64,000 bases of DNA from Hydractinia symbiolongicarpus (lineage: Eukaryota > Cnidaria > Hydrozoa > Anthoathecata > Hydractiniidae). A program made the translations under genes and the position numbers. The stretch covers positions 18,662,001 to 18,726,000 of the forward strand of contig NC_079879.1 of the NCBI RefSeq assembly GCF_029227915.1. The letters are read 5' to 3'. The notes beneath the pieces were generated by a model. The model saw only the letters and a list, made by a program, of their open reading frames with translations, did not search any database and was not told the origin of the DNA. Positions 51,740 to 61,867 of the stretch are shown here, one piece after another; position 1 is the stretch's first letter, and every line of letters begins with the position of its first letter.

Positions 51740-52801
51740 ATGCTTCAAGCCTTCTCTGATTGGTTTTGGAATTATAAATTTTGGTTACCACAAGGCTTTA
51801 CTTGGGACGACTTAAAATCATCAAATGGCATCACAAGACCTCAGTTATCGGACTTGTATATTGTACCTGCACTGACCGTTGCACTGCTCGTTATTAGATA
51901 CTTCTTCGAAAGGTACATTGCGTTGCGTTTTTGTAGGTGTATAGGTATTTCCGAAGCTTCGAATTTACCCGAACCGAATAACCTGTGCGAAAATACGTAT
52001 TTGTGCGTAACGCGCAATCCCGACCAGGCGAAGATCAAGGAAATAAGCGCGTCGACTGGTTGGACGCAGCAGCGTGTTAGTCGCTGGTTTCGTAAAAGAC
52101 GGAGCGCAAAAAAGAACACATTGCTAAGAAAAGCTACCGAGACGTGCTGGAGGTTCTTCATCTATCTCGGATTTTTTGTCTACGGTTGTTACGTGTTGCT
52201 TCGAACTGACTGGTTTTATGATACACGGAAGTGGATGGAGGGTTACATCACCAGTCAGTCCTTAACCGTAGAGATCAAATGGTATTATTTCATCGAGTTG
52301 GCTTTTTATCTCTCGCTTCTTATACAGCATTTTTACGACACGAAACGGAAAGATTTTTGGCAACAGTTCGTTCATCACATATGCACTATCATCCTAATCA
52401 CGGGATCCTACGTCATCGCGCATTTTCGTTTTGGCACGGTTATTATGCTTCTACACGATGCCTCTGATTATTGGTTAGAATCTGCCAAGTTGGCCAACTA
52501 TGCAAAAACACAGCGACTGTGTGACGTGCTGTTTGTTATTTTCGCCATTACGTTTTATCTCAGCAGGTGGGTTTACTTTCCGGTTTGGGTGCTGAGGACG
52601 TTTATTATGGACAACGCAAAAATATGTGGACCTCTTCAATCTTACTTCACTTTCCCTTACATTTTTCTCTATTTCTGCTTCATATTAATGATTCTTCATT
52701 TGTATTGGGGCTATTTGATTGGACGAATGGTGTACAAGTTCACGGTTGCCGGTAAGGTGGAAAAAGACGACCGTAGTGGCGACAGCGATGGTAGTGATTA
52801 A
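51740..52801 (+). CDS. CERS: Ceramide synthase B (Hox-TLC type)
   Basis: A second ceramide synthase, 353 aa in one exon. I start at ATG 51740 (MLQAFSDWFWNYKFW) rather than the earlier ATG at 51593 because the added 49 residues are low-complexity translated repeat and the paralogue starts at the same point. Membrane segment about 38-56; Hox-like domain about 75-125 (helix 3 SRWFRKRRSAKK); TLC domain about 130-330. The Lag1 motif has H212/H213 (FVHHICT) and H239/D240 in LLHDASDYWLESAKLANY, closer to the vertebrate form than in copy A. It has an acidic tail RSGDSDGSD. Its codons are clearly richer in G+C and CpG (GCG, ACG, CGC) than those of copy A or the flanks, which may reflect stronger expression or a different history. 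Confidence 0.95.
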   Translation: MLQAFSDWFWNYKFWLPQGFTWDDLKSSNGITRPQLSDLYIVPALTVALLVIRYFFERYIALRFCRCIGISEASNLPEPNNLCENTYLCVTRNPDQAKIKEISASTGWTQQRVSRWFRKRRSAKKNTLLRKATETCWRFFIYLGFFVYGCYVLLRTDWFYDTRKWMEGYITSQSLTVEIKWYYFIELAFYLSLLIQHFYDTKRKDFWQQFVHHICTIILITGSYVIAHFRFGTVIMLLHDASDYWLESAKLANYAKTQRLCDVLFVIFAITFYLSRWVYFPVWVLRTFIMDNAKICGPLQSYFTFPYIFLYFCFILMILHLYWGYLIGRMVYKFTVAGKVEKDDRSGDSDGSD

Positions 52802-54072
52802 AGATCTTTTGAGTTATTTGGATGACATTTCAAAAAAGTTTATGTATAAGATTGTATAGCAACAGTCCTATCATATTTTGGGATTGATGCGACATCTAGG
52901 AATATTTCAATTTTATGTTTATATTTTGGAAATTCAGTAGATTATAGTTTACCAAACGTTGATCTATTTATTTTCTTTTAGCTAACAAGTTTTAAGTCTA
53001 GTATCAGCTTCATACCTTAAGCACTCCAGTTTTTGTTCTTGATTTTTATTTAAATACTTTTTAAATTTTTGTTTGTTTTTTTACACAAGCCATTCAAAGG
53101 AAAGTTCAAACATCGTACAGTCCATACTTCCCTTTACCAACGAAATTAATATTACCATTTTAAAACAACTTCATGAGAGATGTGGGCCAAACAATCATTT
53201 GCAGAAGCTGACACCAGTTTTTTAGTACCAACAAAATAAAGCAAAGATTTCATCTATTCTTTGAACACTCTTAATACAGCTAATAACTTGATATATATTT
53301 TTTCCTAAGTGTTAGTTTGGGAAGAAATAAAACTAAATTGAAGACATTTGAGTTAGTTTTGGACAAATTTCTTTAAAAACATCAATATAAGGAAGTAGGT
53401 TTTACAATGAAAGTTCTTAGTTGATTTTTATTTAAGTTTTTATATAATATTTGATTCAAAAGTGATTATATTAACTTCCGTCAATAATTTAACTACTCTT
53501 TTGTATGTTATGTTTGTTATAATGAATGCAAGACTGAAATATCAAATTATTTAATTTTTTTTTTTCTCTCAGTCAGCTGCCATTCAACATTCAACAAACA
53601 ATTCAATAGGTATTCTAAAATTTTCAAAATTTAAATCTTAGTTATTATGGTAACTAAATTTTTCAAATTATATGAAATATTACTAAGCAAAGATGCAAAT
53701 TTTACATATAGTATTCTTAAATGAAGGTAAACTGACATGAAAATTCCATCCTGTCATATAAAATTGATGAATCAGATATGCTTAAAAAAATTAACTCTTA
53801 CAAGTTAAAAGTAGCAAAATCAAGATGAATAACTTTTATTCATATTCGAGGGGGGCGTTTATTTAAAAAATGACTGAAATAAATATCAAAGGGGGGGGGC
53901 GCTTATTCGAAGCATTACAGTAAAGAGATTTTAAAATAGCGTGCAACATGTCATGAATGATTGGTTGACATTTAGTGCACGGAACCTTAAATATTTCTGC
54001 TCGTTTTCTGGTCGTTCAGAAAAATTTGGTAAAGCGTCACAAAAGTTTCTTTGTCGTCAGCGTCTTTATTCT
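52802..54072. other. Intergenic, nothing recognised
   Basis: AT-rich DNA downstream of ceramide synthase B with a short G run near 53,890. The open frame at 53,941-54,189 overlaps the GC-rich foldback repeat that follows and is not called. Confidence 0.45.
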
Positions 54073-54172
54073 CGTCCCCAGGGTTTGTTGCCTGATTTCA
54101 AAGCCGCCAGCGCTTACTTGACGGTTAACAACGATGGCCTAGATGTCAAAAAGGCAAGAAACCCCGGGGACG
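54073..54172. mobile_element. 100-bp GC-rich foldback repeat
   Basis: Ends CGTCCCCAGGGTTTGTTGCC and GGCAAGAAACCCCGGGGACG are near-perfect inverted copies about 100 bp apart, enclosing a GC-rich centre in an AT-rich setting. It looks like a short MITE. No flanking duplication is clear. Confidence 0.6.
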
Positions 54173-54819
54173 TGGTTGCGACCCCTTGAAAATAAAGGGC
54201 TATAATCAAAACATCATTGTCAGGATGACCACTCCTCCCTTAATTCCTTAAATAACCGTAGAAAAAAAAATCTCCTTAAAAGTACTTAAATATACTTAAA
54301 TAAATTGAAATTTTAGCTATTCTCCTTAATTTATCCTTATTGATTTCCGCCAGCGAAGGCGGAATCTTTAATATATCCTATAATACAGTTATAATTTTTC
54401 TACAATATACTTATAATTTGTTAAAATATCGTTCTAATTTCATTTAATTTCATAACATCGTTGCCACAACAACGCTAGCAGATAATAGATCTATTGTCAC
54501 ACAAACAAAAGGCATTCGAAACCAGATCACCAACAATATTATTAAAATCAAACTCGTTTGATTTTATTCAAATATTATAGCCATGCAGCAAATTATGAGG
54601 TTATGACGCACATGTCAGGTGTTGAAATTATACATATTATTTTGCGTGACAGACAGGGAAAACTCTAATAACAAGTGCCGGGTCGGAGGTTCATAAAAAA
54701 CAATATTTTGGACGAGTTTTCGCGAGTTGTTCCGAATATCTAAACAAACTATGCCCGTACGGCTTGAATACCCACGCGGAATGGAATAAAACACTTTCGT
54801 TCGTTTTTGTTTTTTTTTC

Positions 54820-57200
54820 TTATGAGATAAGATAAATTTACAACAAACACTTTTACACATTTTGCAATACCAATTCTTGTTGGTTGGACTTCTTAAAAAC
54901 GCTGTTTGGTATGTTTTCACACATTCCGTGAAACCATTTTTTGCACTTGTCACACTGCGCCATCCTTTCATTTCCAAAAATACCACAACACACGGTTAGC
55001 ATATGGTTGTTGATAATTTTGTCCATTTCACGCAACGTCAACAATTCTTTTTCACTCAGTAACTGGCCCGGGACAACGTCAGTTTTTCCTGTTTTCTGGG
55101 GTGAGGTCAAATTAATGACAGGTGGAGATTGAGGCGGAGTTACAGTATTACAATCTATCACATTGTCGATGAACTCCTCTACAATAAGAAATTTTGATCG
55201 ATCTATGATAAACGTAACTTTGTTGTGCTTATGTACATGTGGTTTGTGATGTCACGTCGTGTAGGAAAAAATGTTCTGTTTGTTGGTGAAGGAACCATTT
55301 TATCACAAAACAACTTGTTTTGAACATATATCTTTATGTGTCTTTCCATCTCTTTTACTTGCCTTATTCCTTGACCATCGAGTTCGTGAATTTTCGTTAT
55401 TATTCTTGAATCGATTTGTTGACTGATACCACCGCGCTGAAACGATTTCAAGTTTAATATAATTGCAACAGCGTCCTTAGTGTATTTATACGTTACATTA
55501 TATTATATTGACAATACCTCCCCTTACAAATGGTCTGCGTGGCAATCTAATATTTTTATCCAAATTTCTCTGTTGGTCTTCACTTGGGATTTATTAGCTG
55601 CCCATTCATTTTTCAACTTTTTGGCGCAGTTTTTCTTCCATTCAGTTAACTTGTCTATCTAAATAAACAATAAAATAATATTAGGACGGTGTTATCCTAT
55701 AGCATTTACGGGTAATCTTGAATGGAAAAATATTATTTCACCTTGTAATCTGGAAAGGAAACAATATCTCGAAGGATAATTTTCGCTCTAGCTTATTTTC
55801 TTTTCTTTCTTTCTTGTGAGAAGCGTTCCTATCAGTACCATAGGCTTTTTGTTCCAACAACTATAAACGGTATCCCGTCGAACATTATTTGAGAAATGGA
55901 AGATTTTTTGTCTTCAAACAAAATGCATTTTCCTTTTAATTCAAAAATTTATTTGGATAACTTATTTCCACGCTTAAATTAAAATTTAATTTAAATCACA
56001 TTTTATGTAGCTATATTCTATTAAATATTTAGTCAAAACTTACTGTCTGCACCGAAAGCTACATCCTTAAAGTATTATTGAAGATATTATTTCGGTTTGT
56101 CTGTTCAGTATTCATGTTATGTTATTGAATTTCCGCGCCCGAAGGCGTAGGAAATTCTTTAAAACCGTCGTTTTTTTCTTTTGGAGCATTTTTTGAGAAA
56201 AAATCGACCCTGGGATTACATGTTCTCCGTCACAGATGTAAACTTCGCACCCAAGCTCCCCAACTACTGGGAACTCATCTAAATGATGTTTAAGGACAAA
56301 ATTAGTATTTGTTTTCAACAAAATTTGGCACAGTTAACAAAAAAGTATGCTGAACATAATGGTGACATAATAATTTTGATTTTTTGCCACCTTAAATGTC
56401 ATTTTAGGACAAAATTGGTCCAAAAATTAAAACTACTTCATTTTCAACAAAAATTGGCAAAGTTAACAAAAAAAGTATGGTGAACATAATGGTGACATCG
56501 AAATTTTGATTTTTGTCACCTAAATGCCATTTTAGGCCAAAATTGATCCAAAAATTAAAACCGTTTTATTTTCGGCTAAATCTGGCACAGTTAACAAATA
56601 AAGTATGCTGAAAATGATGATGGTGCAAAAGTTTGATTTTTGTCACCTAAATGTCATTTTAGGCCAAAATTTAACCAAAAATTAAAACTGCTTTATTTTC
56701 GACAAAAATTTGCACAGTTAATAAAAAAAGTATGCTGAAAATGATGGTCACAGCAAAATTTTGATTTTTTGTCAACTAAATGCCGTTTAAGACCATAAAC
56801 GTTTCAATCGCAAGACTTACCATGAATGTTAGGCTGTATTTTTTGTTAGCAATTTATTTTAAAATGTGAGTTTATTATGACACGTTTCGTTTTGTTTGCG
56901 TTTGTTGTAAGATATAATGTCACTTGTGTGCTTTATCTTCAGAGGTTCATGCACCAAACCTCCTCAAATGTTTAGCACAATAACACAACGAATTAGCTGG
57001 TTTTCATCAAATATTTTGGTAGCGAGCGGAAATTCTTAGAGCCCCCAGGGCTTCTTGTTCATCCTTAAAGTAGTTAGAATACGATGTTCCGGTTTCTATT
57101 TCATGTTGCTGAATTATTTCTTGAGCTTCTCGTAAGGAGTCGACACATTCTGTCTAACTTTCTAAAGCAGTATAGTTTCATTGATTAGAAGAAATGTCTA
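54820..57200 (-). pseudogene. CaRF (ALS2CR8)-like and PHD-finger gene, decayed
   Basis: Coding-like segments follow on the minus strand. At 57190-57030 there is a leader with SLREAQEIIQQHEIETGTSY. At 56285-56150 the frame reads HLDEFPVVGELGCEVYICDG. At 55665-55520 it reads LTEWKKNCAKKLKNEWAANK. At 55451-55203 a CaRF/ALS2CR8-like DNA-binding block (QVKEMERHIKIYVQNKLF, FFPTRRDITNHMY) ends in a stop. At 55161-54853 a PHD finger (QCDKCKKWFHGMC) is shifted before its last WYCKMC pair, which lies in another frame. Some gaps may be introns, but the stop at about 55203 and the shift in the PHD finger show decay. It lies wholly between the inverted ends at 54657 and 58008, so it is probably cargo of that element. 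Confidence 0.5.
56293..56800. repeat. 127-bp tandem repeat, four copies
   Basis: Starts of successive units (AGGACAAAATT or AGGCCAAAATT) lie at 56293, 56406, 56534, 56661 and about 56789, giving periods of 113, 128, 127 and 128. Units share TTTTGATTTTTGTCACC and AGTATGCTGAA. The array lies inside the element with the decayed CaRF/PHD gene, between its coding segments. Confidence 0.9.
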
Positions 57201-58062
57201 CGACGGTATAACATACACGTTTTTGTAAAGACAATGAAATGATGTTAAAACGTCATTAAGAAAACCTTGTTCTAAGTTTGTGACCAAATCGTAGCTAATG
57301 CAAACAAGTAAAAGTTGTTAGCAAAATAATATTTTTTCTTTGCGCTTTTTCTACAATCTCTGGGTTTTTTCCACTTCCATGTCAGATTTACTTTTATGTT
57401 TTTGCTCCACTATTATTTTAACAAAAGGATTATTGCAATTAAAACATCATGAATAATTAATTTATTGTATAGATTTACCAAGTTTTCTTTTACGAGATTG
57501 CGCATGATTTTTTTGTATTTTTAAAATTTCATCTCTATAATAAATAAATAAAATGCGCGCTATTATAGCTACTGTAGAAGAATTTTAATAATGTATAAAC
57601 ACAAAAATAAAAAATATATTTCTTTACATCGCATCAGATTTAAAGAACGAATCATCTTCTTCGTCACTTGAAAATAGTCATTCTCCATCATATTCTACAA
57701 CACGAGTATATCAAAAATGACTATTTTTCACGATAAACAGATAAAAATAAAATAAAAAAAACAGTGAATTCACCTATTTTTAAAATCGGTTGAATCAATC
57801 TTTGCTTGGTCTTTTTCCATGATAATAGATCATAGATTAAAAATTATAACGCAAACCAAGAGAAACCGAATCTCGTGTGCGCAGTTTTCGCGCGTCTCAT
57901 GAATCATCGAGACAAGAATGACCTCCATATGTCAGCTACTCGAATTTCTTAAGTTAGTCGCCGAGCAAAATAGGCCCTCCAACCTGGCACTTGTTATTAG
58001 AGTTTTCCGACAGACAGACGGACGGACGGACGGACAGACGTATACCGGCATTATAATATAGA

Positions 58063-58635
58063 TTATAAGAAATTATAAGAAATTATAACTCTATTTTAAA
58101 CATATTTTAAGAAATTATATTGATATTATAAGTTATATTTCAGTTATATTGTACAAGTGTATCAGGCCCTTTACAATAATAATTGGGAATACTCAATGAT
58201 TTGTTTACCTCATAATTCTCCGTTTTTAAGATCAAATTCAAATTTTAAAATCTTTAAGGCTAATGGCGGAAATCTTTAAGCCCCTGGGCTTCTTGTTTCT
58301 TAATTTTTTCTGATCGTAACTTTTTTGGAAAAATGTTTATGGATTGTTCATAGCTAGAGTAGGGATGGAATATAACCACCCTTTTTAAAAAACACGGTCA
58401 AACTCTTATAAAAAAATCATACACAATTTTGCTTGTGACGTCACAACTTTTCGTCAAGCCTCATAGCACGAAAATCTATTGATATGCATGAAAAATCCCT
58501 AATAACCGGTGCTTAGTCATGCATATCAAGGGTAAGTCCCTAACATCAAGTAGAGGGAAATTCCCAGCTTGCTCGGCAAAAAAATTGAGCAAATGCCAGA
58601 GCACCCATTTTTCAAAAAACTATGTGTATAATAGA
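58063..58635. other. Boundary region before the viral element
   Basis: AT-rich at first, with a hairpin motif AAGCCCCTGGGCTT at 58278-58291. Near the first viral gene a 13-bp perfect inverted repeat (TTGATATGCATGA, 58479-58491 and 58517-58529) encloses 25 bp. The left terminus of the element must lie in or before this stretch; I could not identify a terminal inverted repeat because the right end is outside the window. Confidence 0.4.
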
Positions 58636-58998
58636 ATGAAAACATATACTGTGAAAAAATTACGCGATATCTCTAAAAGCCGTGGACTTACGGGGTATTA
58701 CAGGCTACGCAAACAGAATCTAATTGAATATATAGAACGTGATTTTGCAAACAAGGAAAGATGGATCAAGGCCGTCGGTGAATATCCCGACGTCCTAGCC
58801 CGTGTGCCAGATCGGTTAAAGTCCCAAGATATGTGTAACAAGGCTGTTAGAACGAATACCGGCATGTTCAGGCACGTGCCGGACGGGCTAAAGACGCAAG
58901 ACATGTGTAATGAGTTTGTTGAAAAGGCACTCACTCTGGGCACTCAAGTATGTACCGGATCATATAAAGACGCAGGGCATGTGGAATAAGGACACATA
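58636..58998 (+). pseudogene. SAP-like / DUF4116-like repeat protein of the element
   Basis: The likely start is ATG 58636, giving MKTYTVKKLRDISKSRGL, a short helix-turn-helix of SAP or Rho-N type that often binds nucleic acid. Repeats of the form VPDRLKSQDMCNKAV and VPDGLKTQDMCNEFV follow, as in DUF4116. A third repeat lies in another frame (from about 58950), so a one-base shift separates it, and that frame stops at 58996-58998. The ATG at 58519 is in frame but adds 39 residues unlike the family. Its role in the element is unknown. Confidence 0.6.
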
Positions 58999-59403
58999 GT
59001 AGGATACCATACACGAGACCTTGTGGTAGCCCTCAGAGTAAAAACACCAAAAATCTGGTCCCCACATGGGGTCACCCGGTATAACGCCAATGCAGAGTAC
59101 CCCGATTGGATTGCAAAGTATCGTCAAATCTGGTCCAAAATCGAAGAGTTGATATCTGAGCAATTGACGGCAGAGCCTGTGAAAAAAGATCGTTATGTGA
59201 ACGCTAGACTCAAATATTACAAGGATGCAATCACAACTAAATTCTACGGTATGCCAGCACCCTATGATGAACCCTGCCAAGCCGGTGCCATCCTAGCTAT
59301 TTCATCGGTGTATGTGCAAGGTAAAAACTACTACCCTCAGGTACATATTACGGAATGTCGGTACAAGGATTTTAAAAAGGAATGGTTGCTGAGTGAGGAT
59401 TAG
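58990..59403 (+). pseudogene. Small conserved protein of the element, start codon lost
   Basis: An open frame of about 135 codons follows the stop at 58987-58989 in the same frame as the preceding gene. It contains LRVKTPKIWSPHGVTRYN, KFYGMPAPYDEPCQAGAI and QGKNYYPQVHITECRYKD. No ATG occurs before the conserved block, so the original start has probably mutated. I believe this family recurs next to capsid genes in cnidarian elements, but I know no function; a small DNA-binding or virion protein is possible. It converges with the minus-strand gene that ends at 59477. Confidence 0.5.
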
Positions 59404-59476
59404 AAATATTTTATAGGCCTTGTAGACCCATAACATATACTAAGGCTTATACTCAGGCGGAGATTCTAGGTACCGC

Positions 59477-59983
59477 TTACATACTGCACAGATTGAAGTT
59501 TTTTAAAACGTCTTGCCTCCCTTCTTTCCGACCCTTGGCAACTAGCTTGGCACGCTCTTGTTCGTTGATGCTATTCACGATCCTATTAAACCGCTGCCGC
59601 ATCTGTTCTTTTAGCAGCATATACCTTTCCTTTTCACGGCTAATTAGGCTGTACTCGTAGTCACTGATCACACCGTTTTCCATTGCCTCGTTGATCAGGT
59701 CGACGATAGAGTTCAGTTTACTTTCCGCGAGTAGCTTGATACCTTCATGTTTCTTGGATTTGACACGGAGCCTTTTTGAGGCGTTCCGGAGGTCACAAAA
59801 GCGTACCCACTTATGCATTTTAAATTTCTTGGCAAGCCTGTTCCGCTCCTTGATTTCATCTCTTAAATATACCTCTACTTCCTCAATCTTTTTTAACCTA
59901 AAGACCTGTCCTTCATCCTGCATATCAGCGCCTTGCGCAGGTGCACTCGGTAAATTGGGGTACACCTTAGCTATATCACTCAT
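59477..59983 (-). CDS. Coiled-coil protein of the element
   Basis: The ATG at 59983 (MSDIAKVYPNLPSAPAQG) is preferred over the GTG frame extension at 60004. The 168-residue product is intact. It has a proline-rich start, then FRLKKIEEVEVYLRDEIKER, a basic middle (SKRLRVKSKKHEG) and a long charged helix (about 120-165). My recollection of related proteins is that a hydrophobic segment lies in the middle; here it is missing, which could be an in-frame deletion. The function is unknown; a structural or membrane-linked virion protein is a guess. It is one of the few unbroken frames in the element. Confidence 0.55.
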   Translation of the reverse strand: MSDIAKVYPNLPSAPAQGADMQDEGQVFRLKKIEEVEVYLRDEIKERNRLAKKFKMHKWVRFCDLRNASKRLRVKSKKHEGIKLLAESKLNSIVDLINEAMENGVISDYEYSLISREKERYMLLKEQMRQRFNRIVNSINEQERAKLVAKGRKEGRQDVLKNFNLCSM

Positions 59984-60114
59984 CTTTATTCTATGAGGAT
60001 GCACATAGTTTGGCCGGTGAACGAAACGTCCCTTAACAAAAACTCTAGCCGGTCTGTCGAACCTTTCAGAGGTAGGTAAACAGGGGTGTCCCAGGACCAG
60101 GTTAACATGTACGC

Positions 60115-60632
60115 TCAGGCCTTTAGCTTCTTAGTGGCAAGTAAGGCCAAAATGTTGGACTTTTTACCCTCAAGTAGGCAGTCGTCTTTATCCAACTGTG
60201 GACAAACGAGTCTCAGCCTATGGTAAACATCAGTCCTATAGTAGGCATCGTTGTCACCGCTCGTGTAGTACTTTTTTGCAGGGTCGTAGGGTAGGTCTAA
60301 AAGCTCCTGCAATCTATGAATCACCACCGTATACCCATCACCGACACGGAGCCTACAGAGTCCATTTTTCAAGACAAACAGTTTGATCTTATCCTCCGTC
60401 TGGCTGTTGACAATAGTCGCGATATCATCGATCTTGTACAGGCCGTTCATAATCTCAATCCTGTCAACCTCTGGTCAGGCCCGACTTTCCGGATCGTGAA
60501 GTCGTTATTACTATACATGTTAAGCCATGCAGGTCTAATACTAATGGATTTCAGAGCTATCCTCGTATCCTGTCCCAAATAGTCCTCGAAAATCGTAGGC
60601 TTTTCTATATCTGTAATATATAGTTGTTTCAT
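60115..60632 (-). pseudogene. Candidate minor capsid (penton-like) protein, frameshifted
   Basis: The likely start is ATG 60632 (MKQLYITDIEKPTIFEDYL). The first frame closes at 60447-60449 with an ATGA overlap, and a second frame runs from 60450 to 60115 (111 codons, starting at NGLYKIDDI). The join falls inside a motif, since ALKSISI...NNDFTIRKVG in the first frame should lead directly into the LYKIDDI block, so a one-base shift is more likely than two genes. This pattern is typical of a virion protein that accompanies the major capsid protein in Polinton-like elements of invertebrates. The penton assignment is inferred from family memory only. Confidence 0.5.
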
Positions 60633-60750
60633 CCTTTGTTTTAAAACAAAGATGAACATAAATTCGTAAAATCCGAGAGCCAGGAGCATCGGGTCCTGTA
60701 CCTATCGACGGAGTCGCATATTTCCGTGGTCTTTCCTGAGTTTACAAAAT
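60633..60750. promoter_or_regulatory. Shared upstream region of two divergent element genes
   Basis: A 118-bp gap separates ATG 60632 (minus) from ATG 60751 (plus). It should contain both promoters. I see no clear TATA box; a TTTTAAAACAAAG stretch at 60638-60650 is the most AT-rich part. Confidence 0.35.
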
Positions 60751-61865
60751 ATGCTATCAAGGTCCCAACAGCCTACCTTGATGACCCCCGTTCGACTGGG
60801 GAGGGAAGGACAGGCCTTGGACTACTGGAACATTCAAGTAAATTTTGCCACCCATTGCGCAACGACGGCATGGGGTATATCCGCTAAGCACATGACGGGC
60901 TCCGGCGTACCCCTTATTAACTCGATCTTTAAATTTCATGCCTATTATCACACGAGACGTATACAAGACGTATACACGTATACGTATATGGCAAAAATGA
61001 AAGTACCCATGCCTTACGATGATGGATTCTCGCAGTACAAAAATCCTTGTAGCAGCTCAGGCTATGCCCAAGTGTGTCGCGAATATGGTGCAGATCCTAA
61101 CGCTTTGTATAAGTTTAGGGCGGTCATGTCGTCACTTACCAACGGGTCCTTGTGGCCTATGGTTGATTGGGACTGTGCCACATTTATCATGCCAACAAGT
61201 CAGGGTTTGACATCTAAAGGGTCGACCAAGCTAAGCGAGAGTATTCGCGTCTACGTGGTCTTGTTACTGGGGTCCCTAGCAGGGGCCAAGGCATCCCTAA
61301 TCGGGTCCGATGCTGACAACTACACAGCAAGGCAAATCCTATTGCAGAAATTTGAAGCAATGGTACAACGCCAAGAAAATGTAAGCCATGATATCATCAA
61401 ATTTCAGAAGGTTTTACAATATGCGAGGACGCCGGTGGCGTGTACATGTTGCCTTCCGACATCATCTTGCGCATAGGCAAGATTTAAGGGTATAACAACA
61501 ACATTTTGATTGGGCCAGCCAATGTCATCATTGGTATTTGGCTTGATGTGAATAACAATCCTATTCATACGGAGAGGGCTATCAAACCACCCCCAAAGCA
61601 TACCACACCTCCCAAGCATACTATCAAAATACCTAAGCATAGTACACCTCCTATACATCCTATACATACTACACCTCCTATACATCCGAAGCATACCACA
61701 CCTCCCATACATACTCCCGATCATACCATACAGGCTATACTTCCAAAACATACCATACCACCCACCATACCTGAACAACCCCCACTAAACCAACATGAGG
61801 ATACCAAGACTGTCATGATTATAACAGGGGTCGGCCTCATCCTTGCCTACATCTGGCTTAAATAG
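60751..61865 (+). pseudogene. Element protein with Pro/His-rich stalk and C-terminal membrane anchor, broken
   Basis: The first frame runs from ATG 60751 to 61476 (241 codons; blocks REGQALDYWNIQVNFATHCA and MTGSGVPLINSIFKFHAYYH). The reading then continues in another frame from about 61430 (YMLPSDIILRIGKI), which has an in-frame TAA at 61485-61487. It goes on to 61865 with ILIGPANVIIGIWLDVNNN, a stretch of PPIHP/KHTTPP-type repeats (about 61590-61770) and a final membrane helix MIITGVGLILAYIWLK. The downstream part has no ATG at its start, which supports one original gene of about 370 residues. The head-stalk-anchor layout would fit a surface or fibre-like virion protein, but that is inference. 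Confidence 0.5.
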
Positions 61866-61867
61866 GC

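Larger units (their letters stand above)
54657..58062 (-). mobile_element. Helitron-like or foldback element with captured gene
   Basis: Segments 54657-54689 and 58008-57976 (reverse complement) agree at 31 of 33 positions, starting GGAAAACTCTAATAACAAGT. Outside the right copy, the minus strand reads A then TCTATATTATAATGCCGG (from 58062) followed by (GTCC)n. A 5' TC end after A, with such a tail, resembles Helitron 5' termini seen in invertebrates. The left copy lies in the opposite orientation and has the same GACAGACAG seed. Hairpins TTCCGCC/GGCGGAA (54345-54364) and a related one at 56127-56156 could be 3' ends. Whether this is one foldback element or two opposed Helitron-like copies is unresolved. 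Confidence 0.45.

Noticed and set aside
58519-58635. In-frame N-terminal extension of the SAP-like protein
   Set aside because: The 39 added residues overlap the 13-bp inverted repeat and do not resemble the conserved start of the domain.
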